NCBI GenBank assembly: GCA_025363695.1
Contig: JANYDI010000021.1
Coordinates: 1-8,693, forward strand
DNA from: Opitutia bacterium
GTDB taxonomy: Bacteria > Verrucomicrobiota > Verrucomicrobiia > Opitutales > JANYDI01
DNA: 8,693 bases
Direction: 5' to 3'
The notes beneath the pieces were generated by a model. The model did no database searches. It saw only the letters and a list, made by a program, of their open reading frames with translations, and had not been told where the DNA came from. Position 1 is the first letter of the stretch. Every line of letters starts with the position of its first letter. The position numbers and the translations under genes were made by a program. Below, piece by piece: positions 1 to 4,960 of this stretch.

Positions 1-136
1 CTTACAACGGAATTTGCCGATCTCATTTTCATTTGTTCTTGAAAGAGTGCGAATGGCGCTTTAATTTAGGCTCACCAAAACTCCTTCTCAAGGATCTAAA
101 ATCTCTTCTCAAAAAACATTATTAGGTGTCAGCCCC
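1..136 (+). mobile_element. Right end of an IS1595-family (ISXO2-like) insertion sequence, truncated by window start
   Basis: The window opens inside a transposase reading frame that stops at 125. Right after it comes GGTGTCAGCCCC (125-136), whose complement GGGGCTGACACC has the G-rich start typical of IS1595-type terminal inverted repeats. I therefore place the IS edge at about 136. The flanking aaaaatta could be one copy of the 8-bp target duplication known for this family, but the left end is outside the window and cannot be compared. Only 17 bp separate this edge from repeat R1. Confidence 0.6.
3..125 (+). CDS. IS1595-family transposase, C-terminal fragment (5' end outside window)
   Basis: Forty codons in frame 3 run from the window edge to TAG at 123-125. 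The peptide begins YNGICRSHFHLFLKECEWRF and ends in SLLKKHY. The pattern NGI...HFHLFLKECEWRFN is the end of the DDE (ISXO2-like, DDE_Tnp_IS1595) transposase domain, where the helix with KECE(W/F)RFN follows the catalytic glutamate region. The usual family length is about 220-320 residues, so most of the gene lies to the left. Whether the complete copy is intact cannot be seen. Recognition is from the motif alone, on a short peptide. Confidence 0.65.
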   Translation, partial: YNGICRSHFHLFLKECEWRFNLGSPKLLLKDLKSLLKKHY

Positions 137-153
137 AAAAATTATATTACCCG

Positions 154-295
154 TAAATTCGATCCCGAAGGGATCGAGAGGGAGGCCTTAGTATCTCCCT
201 CCCAGGTAGCGATTTTTATAAAATGCATCGCATTTTTAAAAATCGCTACCTGTAGGGGATCCTAAGGGGCGCAAGCGCCCCTTGGCCCTTTACTT
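154..295 (-). repeat. Composite hairpin repeat, copy R1 (downstream of rpoN)
   Basis: Read away from rpoN it holds three hairpins. H1 (264-283) is AAGGGGCGC/GCGCCCCTT with a 2-nt centre, followed by a GGATCCCC spacer. H2 (203-252) is a long AT-rich stem beginning CAGGTAGCGATTTTTA with a near-perfect mirrored arm. H3 (160-176) is CGATCCC-gaa-GGGATCG. The outer edge TAAATTCGATCCC matches the outer edge of R2. The gene-side leader reads AAAAGTAAAGGGCCAAGGGG, so the third TAA found in R2, R3 and R4 is CAA here. Unlike those copies it does not supply the stop codon: rpoN stops about 40 bp earlier. H1 is GC-rich but lacks a following U-run, so it is not a standard intrinsic terminator. Confidence 0.85.
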
Positions 296-335
296 TTCCT
301 TTTCCCTTTCAACGCTAAGGCCCCCCAAACCCCCC

Positions 336-1781
336 TTAGAACCTTTTCCTCAAATGCGACGGCAATATCCTTAGCTCCTTGCGGTACTTGGCGATGGTAC
401 GGCGTGCCAGGGTGATGCCGTCCTGGGCAAAGAGCTCGACGATTTCCTGATCGCTGTAGGGGTTTTCGGAGGATTCGGATTCAATGAGCTGCGTGACGCG
501 TTCCTTGACGCTGGCATTGGAAACGCTTTGGCCAGAATCGGTTTGGTAGCCGGAGGTAAAAAAGTATTTTAATGGATAGAGGCCGCGAGGGCTTTCTAGA
601 TACTTATTGGCCAAGGCGCGGCTGATGGTGGTTTCGTGGACGCCGAGGACTTCTGCCATTTGGTTCATGGTCATGGGTCGCAGGTGCGAGACGCCGTGCT
701 CGAAGAAGTCTTTTTGCCTATCGAGGATTTGCTGACTGAGGCGTCTGAGGGTTTTTTGACGGTCTTCAATGGCTTCGATCAACAGCCGTGCGGCGCGGAT
801 TTTGTCTTGCAGGTAGCGCCTATCGGCTTGACCTAGGCGGATTTCAGACGCCAAGCGCTTGTAGGCCGGGCTTAGCCGCAGACGCGGCAGATAGGTTTCA
901 TTGAGCTGCACAACCCATTGACCTTCTTGCTTGACGATGCGAACATCGGGCATAATGACTTGGTTGCTATCCGGCGTAAAGGAGCGTCCTGGCGCAGGAT
1001 CCAAAGTGGCAATGAGCTCCAAGGCCTCACGCACGGCCTCCAAAGTGGCGTGCGTAGCTCGGGCCACCTCTAAGAGCTTGTGTCGTAACAATAAATCAAA
1101 GTGATCCCGTAAAATCGTCGCTGCTAAAGTAGCCTCTGCTCCTTGCGCCCGCAGTTGGATGAGCAGGCACTCCTGTAAGGAGCCAGCTCCCAGACCTATC
1201 GGGTCCAGCCCTTGCAAAACCAGGAGGGCTGCTTGCATCGATTCCAGCGAGACATGGGCTGCCTGGGCTAAAACTTCTAGTGAGTCCGTTTTTTCCGAAA
1301 GCAGCAAAAACCCCCTGTCATCCAAACTGCCTATGAGCATGGGTAGCCCTCGGAGCACGCCTTCCGGATGCGTGCCTAGGCGCACTTGTTGCATCAAATG
1401 CTCTTGGAGCGAGACCTCTTCCACCACGCTGTTAAAGAGGTGCTCTCGGCGCTCCGTCATCTGCCGAACATCGCCATAGGTCATGCTTTGGCGTTCAATA
1501 CGGCGGTAGTCTTCCCATTCTTGCTCCCAAGCGTCGGGGTTGCCGAACTCCCGGCCCATCTGCAATTCTTGGTCCTCGTAGGCTTGCGTCTTGGGCAAAT
1601 CCGGCTGCTCCACAGACAGCACATCGGTCGGAAGCTCCTCCAAAACGGGGTTGGTTTGCAGCTCTTCAGCGATCTTTTGGCTCAAATCCAGCGTAGCCGC
1701 CTGAAGAATTTCTAGCGACTGTCTTAACTGAGGAGCCAAGTAAAGCGATTGTTCTTGGCGTTGCTGCAGTAAGGGTTCCAT
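336..1781 (-). CDS. rpoN: RNA polymerase sigma-54 factor RpoN
   Basis: 481 residues, normal for the family. Region I (about 1-50) has the glutamine/leucine-rich activator-interacting segment LAPQLRQSLEILQAATLDL and ends in the conserved NPVLEE. An acidic linker (about 51-115) leads to the core-binding domain (about 120-310). The helix-turn-helix is at about 371-398 (MNQMAEVLGVHETTISRAL), followed by the conserved YPLKYFFTSG. The RpoN box ARRTIAKYRK at 459-468 contacts the -24 promoter element. It directs core polymerase to -24/-12 promoters that need an AAA+ activator; no such activator is encoded here. The ATG is chosen because it starts region I and is preceded by GGGAGG at 1791-1796, 9 nt away. 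The gene stands alone: an upstream terminator isolates it from the gene before it, and repeat R1 follows. Confidence 0.97.
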   Translation of the reverse strand: MEPLLQQRQEQSLYLAPQLRQSLEILQAATLDLSQKIAEELQTNPVLEELPTDVLSVEQPDLPKTQAYEDQELQMGREFGNPDAWEQEWEDYRRIERQSMTYGDVRQMTERREHLFNSVVEEVSLQEHLMQQVRLGTHPEGVLRGLPMLIGSLDDRGFLLLSEKTDSLEVLAQAAHVSLESMQAALLVLQGLDPIGLGAGSLQECLLIQLRAQGAEATLAATILRDHFDLLLRHKLLEVARATHATLEAVREALELIATLDPAPGRSFTPDSNQVIMPDVRIVKQEGQWVVQLNETYLPRLRLSPAYKRLASEIRLGQADRRYLQDKIRAARLLIEAIEDRQKTLRRLSQQILDRQKDFFEHGVSHLRPMTMNQMAEVLGVHETTISRALANKYLESPRGLYPLKYFFTSGYQTDSGQSVSNASVKERVTQLIESESSENPYSDQEIVELFAQDGITLARRTIAKYRKELRILPSHLRKRF

Positions 1782-1790
1782 GGCTCTTAT

Positions 1791-1825
1791 CCTCCCATTT
1801 TACGACAACGCCCTTCCAATAGCAA
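1791..1825 (-). promoter_or_regulatory. Ribosome binding site and candidate promoter of rpoN
   Basis: On the minus strand TTGCTA (1820-1825, 4/6 to the -35 consensus) is 17 bp before TAAAAT (1797-1802, 5/6 to -10). The Shine-Dalgarno GGGAGG (1791-1796) directly follows the -10. Initiation the usual 7 nt downstream would fall near 1789-1790 and leave only about 9 nt of leader, without the Shine-Dalgarno. So either this promoter makes a short-leader transcript or the true start site is further upstream. The Shine-Dalgarno is the stronger call. Confidence 0.4.
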
Positions 1826-1837
1826 CTCTAGAATAAC

Positions 1838-1872
1838 AAAAAAAAGGCACTCCGTTAAAACCGAAGTGCCTT
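1838..1872 (-). terminator. Rho-independent terminator of the 62-residue secreted protein gene
   Basis: On the minus strand the stem AAGGCACT (1865-1872) pairs with AGTGCCTT (1844-1851) around a 13-nt loop that may add two inner pairs, and is followed by eight T (1838-1845). It lies 27 nt beyond the stop of the gene at 1900-2088. This is a classical intrinsic terminator and separates that gene from rpoN. Confidence 0.9.
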
Positions 1873-1899
1873 CATGAACGCAGGGGTAGCAGCGAACGC

Positions 1900-2088
1900 T
1901 TACTTCTTTTCTTCCGAGACAGGCTTTGGCTCTGCCGTACCTTTGTCGTCTGAAGTTTTGTCGCTGGGCTTGCTCGTTTCAGGGCTGGATGTTTCTTCTG
2001 CAGCGTAAACGCTTGTGGCAACACCTAAACCGGCCGAACACAGGACCATAAGGGCTAATATATTTTTGAAGGCTATTTTGTTTTTCAT
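1900..2088 (-). CDS. Small secreted low-complexity protein, function unknown
   Basis: 62 residues. The basic start MKNKIAFKN, a hydrophobic stretch (about 10-23) and the site VYA|AEE form a good signal peptide. I expect a mature peptide of about 33 residues, starting AEETSSPETSKPSDKTSDDK, made almost only of Ser, Thr, Pro, Glu, Asp and Lys, so probably disordered. No cysteine follows the hydrophobic core in lipobox position, so it is not an obvious lipoprotein. There is no clear Shine-Dalgarno; a six-codon frame MKKLQV ends in TGA overlapping this ATG (ATGA), which might allow coupled initiation. A candidate promoter with a dyad lies at 2122-2158, and a strong terminator follows, so it is probably a single-gene unit. 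The terminator and signal peptide support a real gene; I recognise no family. Confidence 0.7.
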   Translation of the reverse strand: MKNKIAFKNILALMVLCSAGLGVATSVYAAEETSSPETSKPSDKTSDDKGTAEPKPVSEEKK

Positions 2089-2121
2089 ACTTGTAGTTTT
2101 TTCATAAGAGCAAGGCTCTCA

Positions 2122-2158
2122 TAGACACCATATAATGGATCCAGCAGTGCCGTGTCTA
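2122..2158 (-). promoter_or_regulatory. Candidate promoter with flanking dyad upstream of the 62-residue protein gene
   Basis: TAGACAC (2122-2128) and GTGTCTA (2152-2158) form a perfect 7-bp inverted repeat with a 23-bp spacer. On the minus strand the distal arm contains TAGACA (2153-2158, 5/6 to -35). TATATG (2129-2134, 4/6 to -10) follows after 18 bp. The arms bracket the promoter, as operator half-sites can. A small hairpin AGAGC-aag-GCTCT (2107-2119) would lie in the leader. All of this is weak without expression data. Confidence 0.25.
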
Positions 2159-2205
2159 GGACAAAATAGCATTCAAAGCCAATGGGGCCATCCTTAGAAC
2201 CTGTT

Positions 2206-2541
2206 TTAATTACTACCAGAACCAGAACCCCCAGAAGACGGAGGCTTCGGGCTGCCTAGGTTCGTACGACGCGTAAGCGTTTTGCCTTCGCTGTCTTCTT
2301 CATCGCCTTCTTCATCTTCGGAAGCACCCGTTCCCGTGCCAGACCCACTGCCAGGCCGACTAGGACCGCTGCCAAGCTCAGCGCTATCGGATTCATCGTA
2401 ATCCGAAAGCGTAGAGCCGCTACCGCCGCCTGGTCTTTGTGAAGGAGGATACGCCATGACAGCCGAGGTCAAGAGGCTCAAGAACGCATAGGTAAAGAGT
2501 TGTTTGAAGTGTGTTTTTGTTGCGAGAGTCATAGTTTTCAC
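2206..2541 (-). CDS. Secreted glycine/serine-rich acidic protein, function unknown
   Basis: 111 residues if the GTG at 2539-2541 is the start; an in-frame ATG three codons later (2530-2532) would give 108. Neither has a clear Shine-Dalgarno. Residues about 1-30 form a signal peptide with core LFTYAFLSLLTSAVMA and cleavage near VMA|YPP. The mature chain is low complexity: Gly/Ser/Pro runs (PGGGSGSTLSD, GPSRPGSGSGTGTG), an acidic block ASEDEEGDEEDSEG, a short basic patch LTRRTN and a final SSGGSGSGSN. It has no cysteine, so disulfides and lipidation are excluded. It shares the exported, disordered character of its neighbour at 1900-2088 but not its sequence. No terminator is seen in the 117 bp to the next gene. 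I recognise no family; a surface or envelope linker-like protein is only a guess. Confidence 0.65.
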   Translation of the reverse strand: MKTMTLATKTHFKQLFTYAFLSLLTSAVMAYPPSQRPGGGSGSTLSDYDESDSAELGSGPSRPGSGSGTGTGASEDEEGDEEDSEGKTLTRRTNLGSPKPPSSGGSGSGSN

Positions 2542-2566
2542 TTTTCATTGGGGTTTTGGTTTTGGC

Positions 2567-2713
2567 TCAAGCCTCCCTACGGAGCGCTGCCAATCCCTTG
2601 CTCATAAAGAACGACGCCTTTGGGTGTTTCTTTAGAAAAATACTTTTTTGTCTTTTTAGACCCCGTTGTATTTTCGTTGCAAGACTCACAATCTTTGTTC
2701 TTATTAGAGCCAT
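2567..2713 (-). CDS. Possible 48-residue basic peptide, uncertain
   Basis: An ATG at 2711-2713 opens a frame beginning MALIRTKIVSLATKIQRGLK and ending LAALRREA. About a quarter of the residues are Lys or Arg. GGAAAGGA just before the ATG is Shine-Dalgarno-like, though very close to the start (2 nt). It lies downstream of tRNA-Lys on the same strand, after a T-rich tract. There is no signal peptide and no motif I recognise, and an open frame this short can occur by chance. The interval 2542-2745 holds nothing else that I can identify. Confidence 0.2.
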   Translation of the reverse strand: MALIRTKIVSLATKIQRGLKRQKSIFLKKHPKASFFMSKGLAALRREA

Positions 2714-2726
2714 CGTCCTTTCCAAC

Positions 2727-2741
2727 AAAAAAAAAGAAAAA
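2727..2741 (-). terminator. T-rich tract behind tRNA-Lys, possible terminator
   Basis: Read on the minus strand, five T, one C and nine T follow 4 nt after the CCA end of the tRNA. No separate hairpin precedes them; the folded tRNA itself could serve. This is a plausible end of the tRNA transcript, but not a canonical terminator. Confidence 0.35.
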
Positions 2742-2745
2742 GACT

Positions 2746-2820
2746 TGGTGGGTTGGGAGGGATTCGAACCCACAACCTATGGCTTAAAAGGCCACTGCTC
2801 TGCCGTTGAGCTACCAACCC
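2746..2820 (-). tRNA. trnK: tRNA-Lys (anticodon UUU), CCA end encoded
   Basis: 75 nt with all cloverleaf parts. The acceptor GGGTTGG pairs with CCAACCC (7/7), followed by discriminator A and an encoded CCA. The D arm is GCTC-AACGGCA-GAGC. The anticodon arm GTGGC/GCCAT holds loop CTTTTAA, with anticodon TTT at 2786-2788, which reads AAA and AAG. The variable loop is 5 nt and the T loop is TTCGAAT. The T stem GTGGG/CCCTC has one T-T mismatch at positions 50-64, otherwise four G-C pairs. The tRNA is divergent from the SCO gene. Confidence 0.97.
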
Positions 2821-2841
2821 ACATTACTGGGGGAGGTCTCT

Positions 2842-2870
2842 AGAAAAGCAGGGTACTACGCCGATGTCAA
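2842..2870 (-). promoter_or_regulatory. Candidate promoter of tRNA-Lys
   Basis: A perfect -35 TTGACA (2865-2870, minus strand) is followed after 17 bp by TTTTCT (2842-2847, only 3/6 to -10). The DNA between it and the tRNA 5' end is GC-rich (GACCTCCCCC), as in the discriminators of stable-RNA promoters. The transcript would have about 15 nt of leader before the tRNA. The -35 lies 7 bp from the start codon of the divergent SCO gene. Confidence 0.4.
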
Positions 2871-2876
2871 GCGCTT

Positions 2877-3671
2877 ATGCAACGTTTTTTATATTTACAC
2901 CTGCTGATTTTCCTAACCTTTTGGGGCGCTATGAGTTACACCCTTTTTTCAAAAAAAAGCACGACCACGCCCGAAACACCGGCCTTGTTTACCTTGGAAG
3001 CCTTTAAGCTCTTGCAGCCCAACGAGGATGCAGGCAGTTTTCAAGTCCTACGCGGGCAAGAAACCCTAAGCGTATGGATTGCTCCTGAAGATGTATCCCT
3101 GGCCCTCCCCAATACAGACCTACGTGGGCATTTTTTTACCAGCGAAGGACAGCTTTGGGTCGACCAACTCTGGCCTCGGCGTCCTGAAGAAGAAGCGATT
3201 ATGGAAGCCTTTGTTCAAAATATTACTAAAAAAAACCTGCGCCCAGGTCAAAAAGTCCCCAATTTTCCCTTTTATGATTCAGAGGGCACCTTTGTCGATC
3301 TGCAGCATTTTTTAGGTAAAACGCTGGTCCTGAGTTTCTTTTTTACACGCTGCAGCGTCCCTGAAATGTGCCCAGCCACGCTACGCCATTTTCTTGAACT
3401 CCAAAAAGAACTCCAAGCCAAGCCCTCCGACACCCACCTACTCCTGGTCACCCTCGACCCCGACTACGATACCCCCGGCCTACTCCACCCCTTTGCTGCC
3501 CAACGCGGCTTTGACCCCCAGTACACCAGCCTGCTAAGCACCCCAACGCCCATCCTCACGCATCTGTGCCGCAGCCTGGGCCAGGGCTTCCGAAAACATA
3601 AGGGCACCCTGATACATAATGTAGTAAGGGTAACTATTGATAAAGAAGGTTGTTTACAAAAAAAGGGCTAA
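2877..3671 (+). CDS. SCO1/SenC-family copper chaperone or thioredoxin-like protein, membrane anchored, 3' end formed by a repeat
   Basis: 264 residues. An N-terminal anchor (about 4-22, FLYLHLLIFLTFWGAMSY) places the rest in the periplasm. After a poorly conserved segment (about 35-120), the thioredoxin-fold SCO domain starts at about 124 (PGQKVPNFPFYDSEG). It has FFFTRC159SVPEMC165P, DPDYDTP (194-200) and the metal-site histidine H247 in LIHNVVRVTID. In SCO proteins two cysteines and one histidine bind copper for the CuA site of cytochrome oxidase. The cysteine spacing here is C-x5-C rather than the usual C-x3-C; I recall a bacterial variant with CPxPxFCP. The protein ends only 17 residues after the histidine, while relatives continue about 20 residues more. 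Its stop TAA (3669-3671) lies in repeat R2. No Shine-Dalgarno is visible; this ATG is chosen because it begins the signal anchor. Confidence 0.85.
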   Translation: MQRFLYLHLLIFLTFWGAMSYTLFSKKSTTTPETPALFTLEAFKLLQPNEDAGSFQVLRGQETLSVWIAPEDVSLALPNTDLRGHFFTSEGQLWVDQLWPRRPEEEAIMEAFVQNITKKNLRPGQKVPNFPFYDSEGTFVDLQHFLGKTLVLSFFFTRCSVPEMCPATLRHFLELQKELQAKPSDTHLLLVTLDPDYDTPGLLHPFAAQRGFDPQYTSLLSTPTPILTHLCRSLGQGFRKHKGTLIHNVVRVTIDKEGCLQKKG

Positions 3672-3798
3672 GGGGCACTGGTGCCCCTTAGGATCCCCTA
3701 TAGGGTGCGATTTTACGAAATACTGCGTATTTCGGTAAAATCGCACCCTGATAGGACATACTAAGCCCCTCCTCTCGATCCCTACGGGATCGAATTTA
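3659..3798 (+). repeat. Composite hairpin repeat, copy R2 (supplies the SCO stop codon)
   Basis: H1 (3670-3689) is AAGGGGCAC-tg-GTGCCCCTT, then GGATCCCC. H2 (3702-3749) has arms AGGGTGCGATTTTACGAAATAC and its mirror. H3 (3776-3792) is CGATCCC-tac-GGGATCG, and the outer edge is GAATTTA. H1 differs from the R1/R3/R4 form at paired positions (CGC/GCG becomes CAC/GTG). The leader AAAGGGCTAAGG contains the SCO stop TAA (3669-3671), which overlaps the first base pairs of H1. R2 is oriented like R5 and opposite to R1, R3 and R4, but in each gene-end case H1 faces the gene. Confidence 0.88.
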
Positions 3799-3870
3799 GG
3801 GCGTGTCATCAATTAAGTTTAAAACCTGTTTTAGTGAATCCGTTAGGGTTGATAAATAATTATTTAAAAA
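3799..3870. other. AT-rich gene-free stretch with a perfect 14-bp palindrome
   Basis: No coding frame. GGGCGTGTCATCAATTAAG (3799-3817) starts abruptly at the outer edge of R2 and resembles an insertion-sequence terminus, but no partner end is visible. TAAATAATTATTTA (3853-3866) is a perfect palindrome. The segment GGTTGATAAATAATTATTT (3847-3865) recurs inverted and slightly altered at 4791-4813, on the inner side of R3. Confidence 0.4.
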
Positions 3871-4027
3871 CAAACCACAAAATGAGAGCCCCTTGGCGCG
3901 CCGAAGCCTTGGCGTAGGGGGCTGAAGGGACGAATGATGGATAGCCCAGGACGTAAGCCCTGGGTTAGGGTGTTAATTCTGATGCTATTTTTACCTTTAA
4001 AAATCGCATGGGTCTAAGTCTATCATC

Positions 4028-4251
4028 AAACCACACTTAAGGAGGCCTGAAGGGCCGGCATATCGTAGCCCAGGGCGTAAGCCCTGGGTTCGGGATGGAA
4101 AATAAACCGAAGCCCTGTAAGGGCGGCACTCAGAACGTGAATACGAGTGTCGCCCCTGTAGGGCTCAAAATCTCTTTTTCATCCGTAAACCCAGGGCTTA
4201 CGCCCTGAGCTACGTATCTGCCGGCCTTTCAGGCCTCCCATAGTGCGTTTT
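4028..4251. repeat. Palindromic REP/MITE-like element P1
   Basis: About 224 bp. The ends AAACCACACTTAAGGAGG (4028-4045) and CCTCCCATAGTGCGTTTT (4234-4251) are imperfect inverted repeats. Inside, each half has the same hairpins in mirror order: GGCC-tgaag-GGCC, the 8-bp stem CCCAGGGC-gtaa-GCCCTGGG (4069-4088, a GNRA-type loop) and AGCCCTGTAAGGGCGGCACT, around a 13-bp centre (4132-4144). P2 is an inverted copy. It has no coding capacity; short GC-rich hairpins of this kind are often moved by transposases supplied elsewhere. Confidence 0.82.
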
Positions 4252-4329
4252 GTTGTTATATAAAAAATACAATACGATTATTTTGATGTGATTTTTAAAA
4301 GCAAAAATACCATCAGAATTAACACCCTA

Positions 4330-4496
4330 GCCCTGGGTTTACGGTAAAAAATAAACCAGAGCCCTACAGGGGCGATTCATTAAAATACATAAATTTATCT
4401 AAAAATTAACTATGGGCAATATATCAGGTTTAATGAATCGCCCCTGTAGGGCTCTAAATCTCTACCTACCAAAACCCAGGGCTAAAGCCCTGGGCT
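4330..4496. repeat. Palindromic element C with a perfect 27-bp inverted repeat
   Basis: Arms 4358-4384 (starting AGAGCCCTACAGGGGCGATT) and 4429-4455 are perfect inverted copies over 27 bp, separated by a 44-bp AT-rich spacer. Outside them GCCCTGGGTTT (4330-4340) and AAACCCAGGGC (4472-4482) extend the symmetry. They are interrupted by unpaired AT-rich sequence. At the right edge, CCCAGGGC-taaa-GCCCTGGG (4475-4494) is a further hairpin. C separates E' from D', so it probably inserted into that older palindrome. Confidence 0.8.
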
Positions 4497-4571
4497 GACA
4501 AGCATTCGCCCCTGCAGGGCTCTCATTTTGTGGTTTGTTGTTGATAAACCCTATTAATCTAAGCATTTATC

Positions 4572-4792
4572 AAAACGCACTTAAGGAGGCCTGAAGGGGC
4601 GAATGATGGATAGCCCAGGGCGTAAGCCCTGGGTTTACGGGTGAAATTTTTTTGAGCCCTACAGGGGCGGCACTCCTATTCACATTCTGAGTGCCGCCCT
4701 TACAGGGCTCTGGTTTGTTTTTGATTCTGGACCCAGGGCTTACGCCCTGGGCTACGATATGCCGGCCCTTCAGGCCTCCTTATGTGCGTTTT
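4572..4792. repeat. Palindromic REP/MITE-like element P2, inverted copy of P1
   Basis: About 221 bp. The terminal inverted repeats AAAACGCACTTAAGGAGG (4572-4589) and CCTCCTTATGTGCGTTTT (4775-4792) differ at one of 18 positions. It contains CCCAGGGC-gtaa-GCCCTGGG (4614-4633), a mirrored copy at 4732-4751, and AGCCCTACAGGGGCGGCACT facing AGTGCCGCCCTTACAGGGCT. The asymmetric centre CTATTCACATTCT (4675-4687) matches the reverse complement of the P1 centre at 11 of 13 positions, so the two copies are in opposite orientation. Confidence 0.85.
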
Positions 4793-4817
4793 AAATAAAT
4801 AATTATATCAACCGCCC

Positions 4818-4960
4818 TCGATCGCGAAGCGATCTGTGGGGGGCTTAGTATAGGCTTCCCGATAGCGATTTTGCCAAAATACGTAGTATTTTGCAAAATC
4901 GCTATCGGAAAGGGGATCCTAAGGGGCGCAAGCGCCCCTTAGCCCTTTAACTCCTTAACC
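4818..4960 (-). repeat. Composite hairpin repeat, copy R3 (supplies the sodA stop codon)
   Basis: H3 (4819-4834) is GATCGC-gaa-GCGATC, H2 (4859-4908) has arms CCGATAGCGATTTTGC/GCAAAATCGCTATCGG, and H1 (4921-4940) is AAGGGGCGCAAGCGCCCCTT. Relative to R1, H3 has a paired change (CCC/GGG to CGC/GCG) and H2 has a different but still self-complementary stem. The gene-side leader has TAA on the minus strand at 4955-4957, 4947-4949 and 4939-4941, one in each frame. The first of these is the sodA stop. Confidence 0.88.

Larger units (their letters stand above)
3871..4537. repeat. Nested inverted repeat: outer arms D/D' and E/E' enclosing element P1
   Basis: Outer arms: a 21-bp block starting CAAACCACAAAATGAG (3871-3891) is repeated perfectly inverted at 4517-4537, and both copies continue inward into a CCCAGG...CCTGGG hairpin (to 3966 and 4473). 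Inner arms: 3966-4009, beginning TAGGGTGTTAATTCTGATG, matches the reverse complement of 4286-4329 at 40 of 44 positions. P1 (4028-4251) lies between the inner arms. Separately, 3922-3966 matches 4591-4635 as a direct repeat at 43 of 45 positions. The arrangement suggests palindromic elements inserted into one another. No protein is encoded. Confidence 0.8.

Noticed and set aside
264..283. H1 hairpins as standard Rho-independent terminators
   Set aside because: The GC stems lack a following U-run in every copy, and R5 lies before a gene rather than after one.
2131..2136. Perfect TATAAT on the + strand
   Set aside because: No acceptable -35 lies 16-18 bp upstream and no + strand gene follows.
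2556..2843. Open frame of 95 codons on the + strand ending in a peptide like GWEGFEPTTYGLKGHC
   Set aside because: This peptide is the antisense translation of the tRNA-Lys gene, a well-known false protein; the upstream part has no motif.
3799..3817. GGGCGTGTCATCAATTAAG as an insertion-sequence end
   Set aside because: It looks terminus-like, but no matching inverted partner or transposase is present; mentioned only as a possibility.
3871..4813. CRISPR array
   Set aside because: The repeats are long, inverted, imperfect and unevenly spaced, with no uniform direct repeat and spacer pattern and no cas genes.
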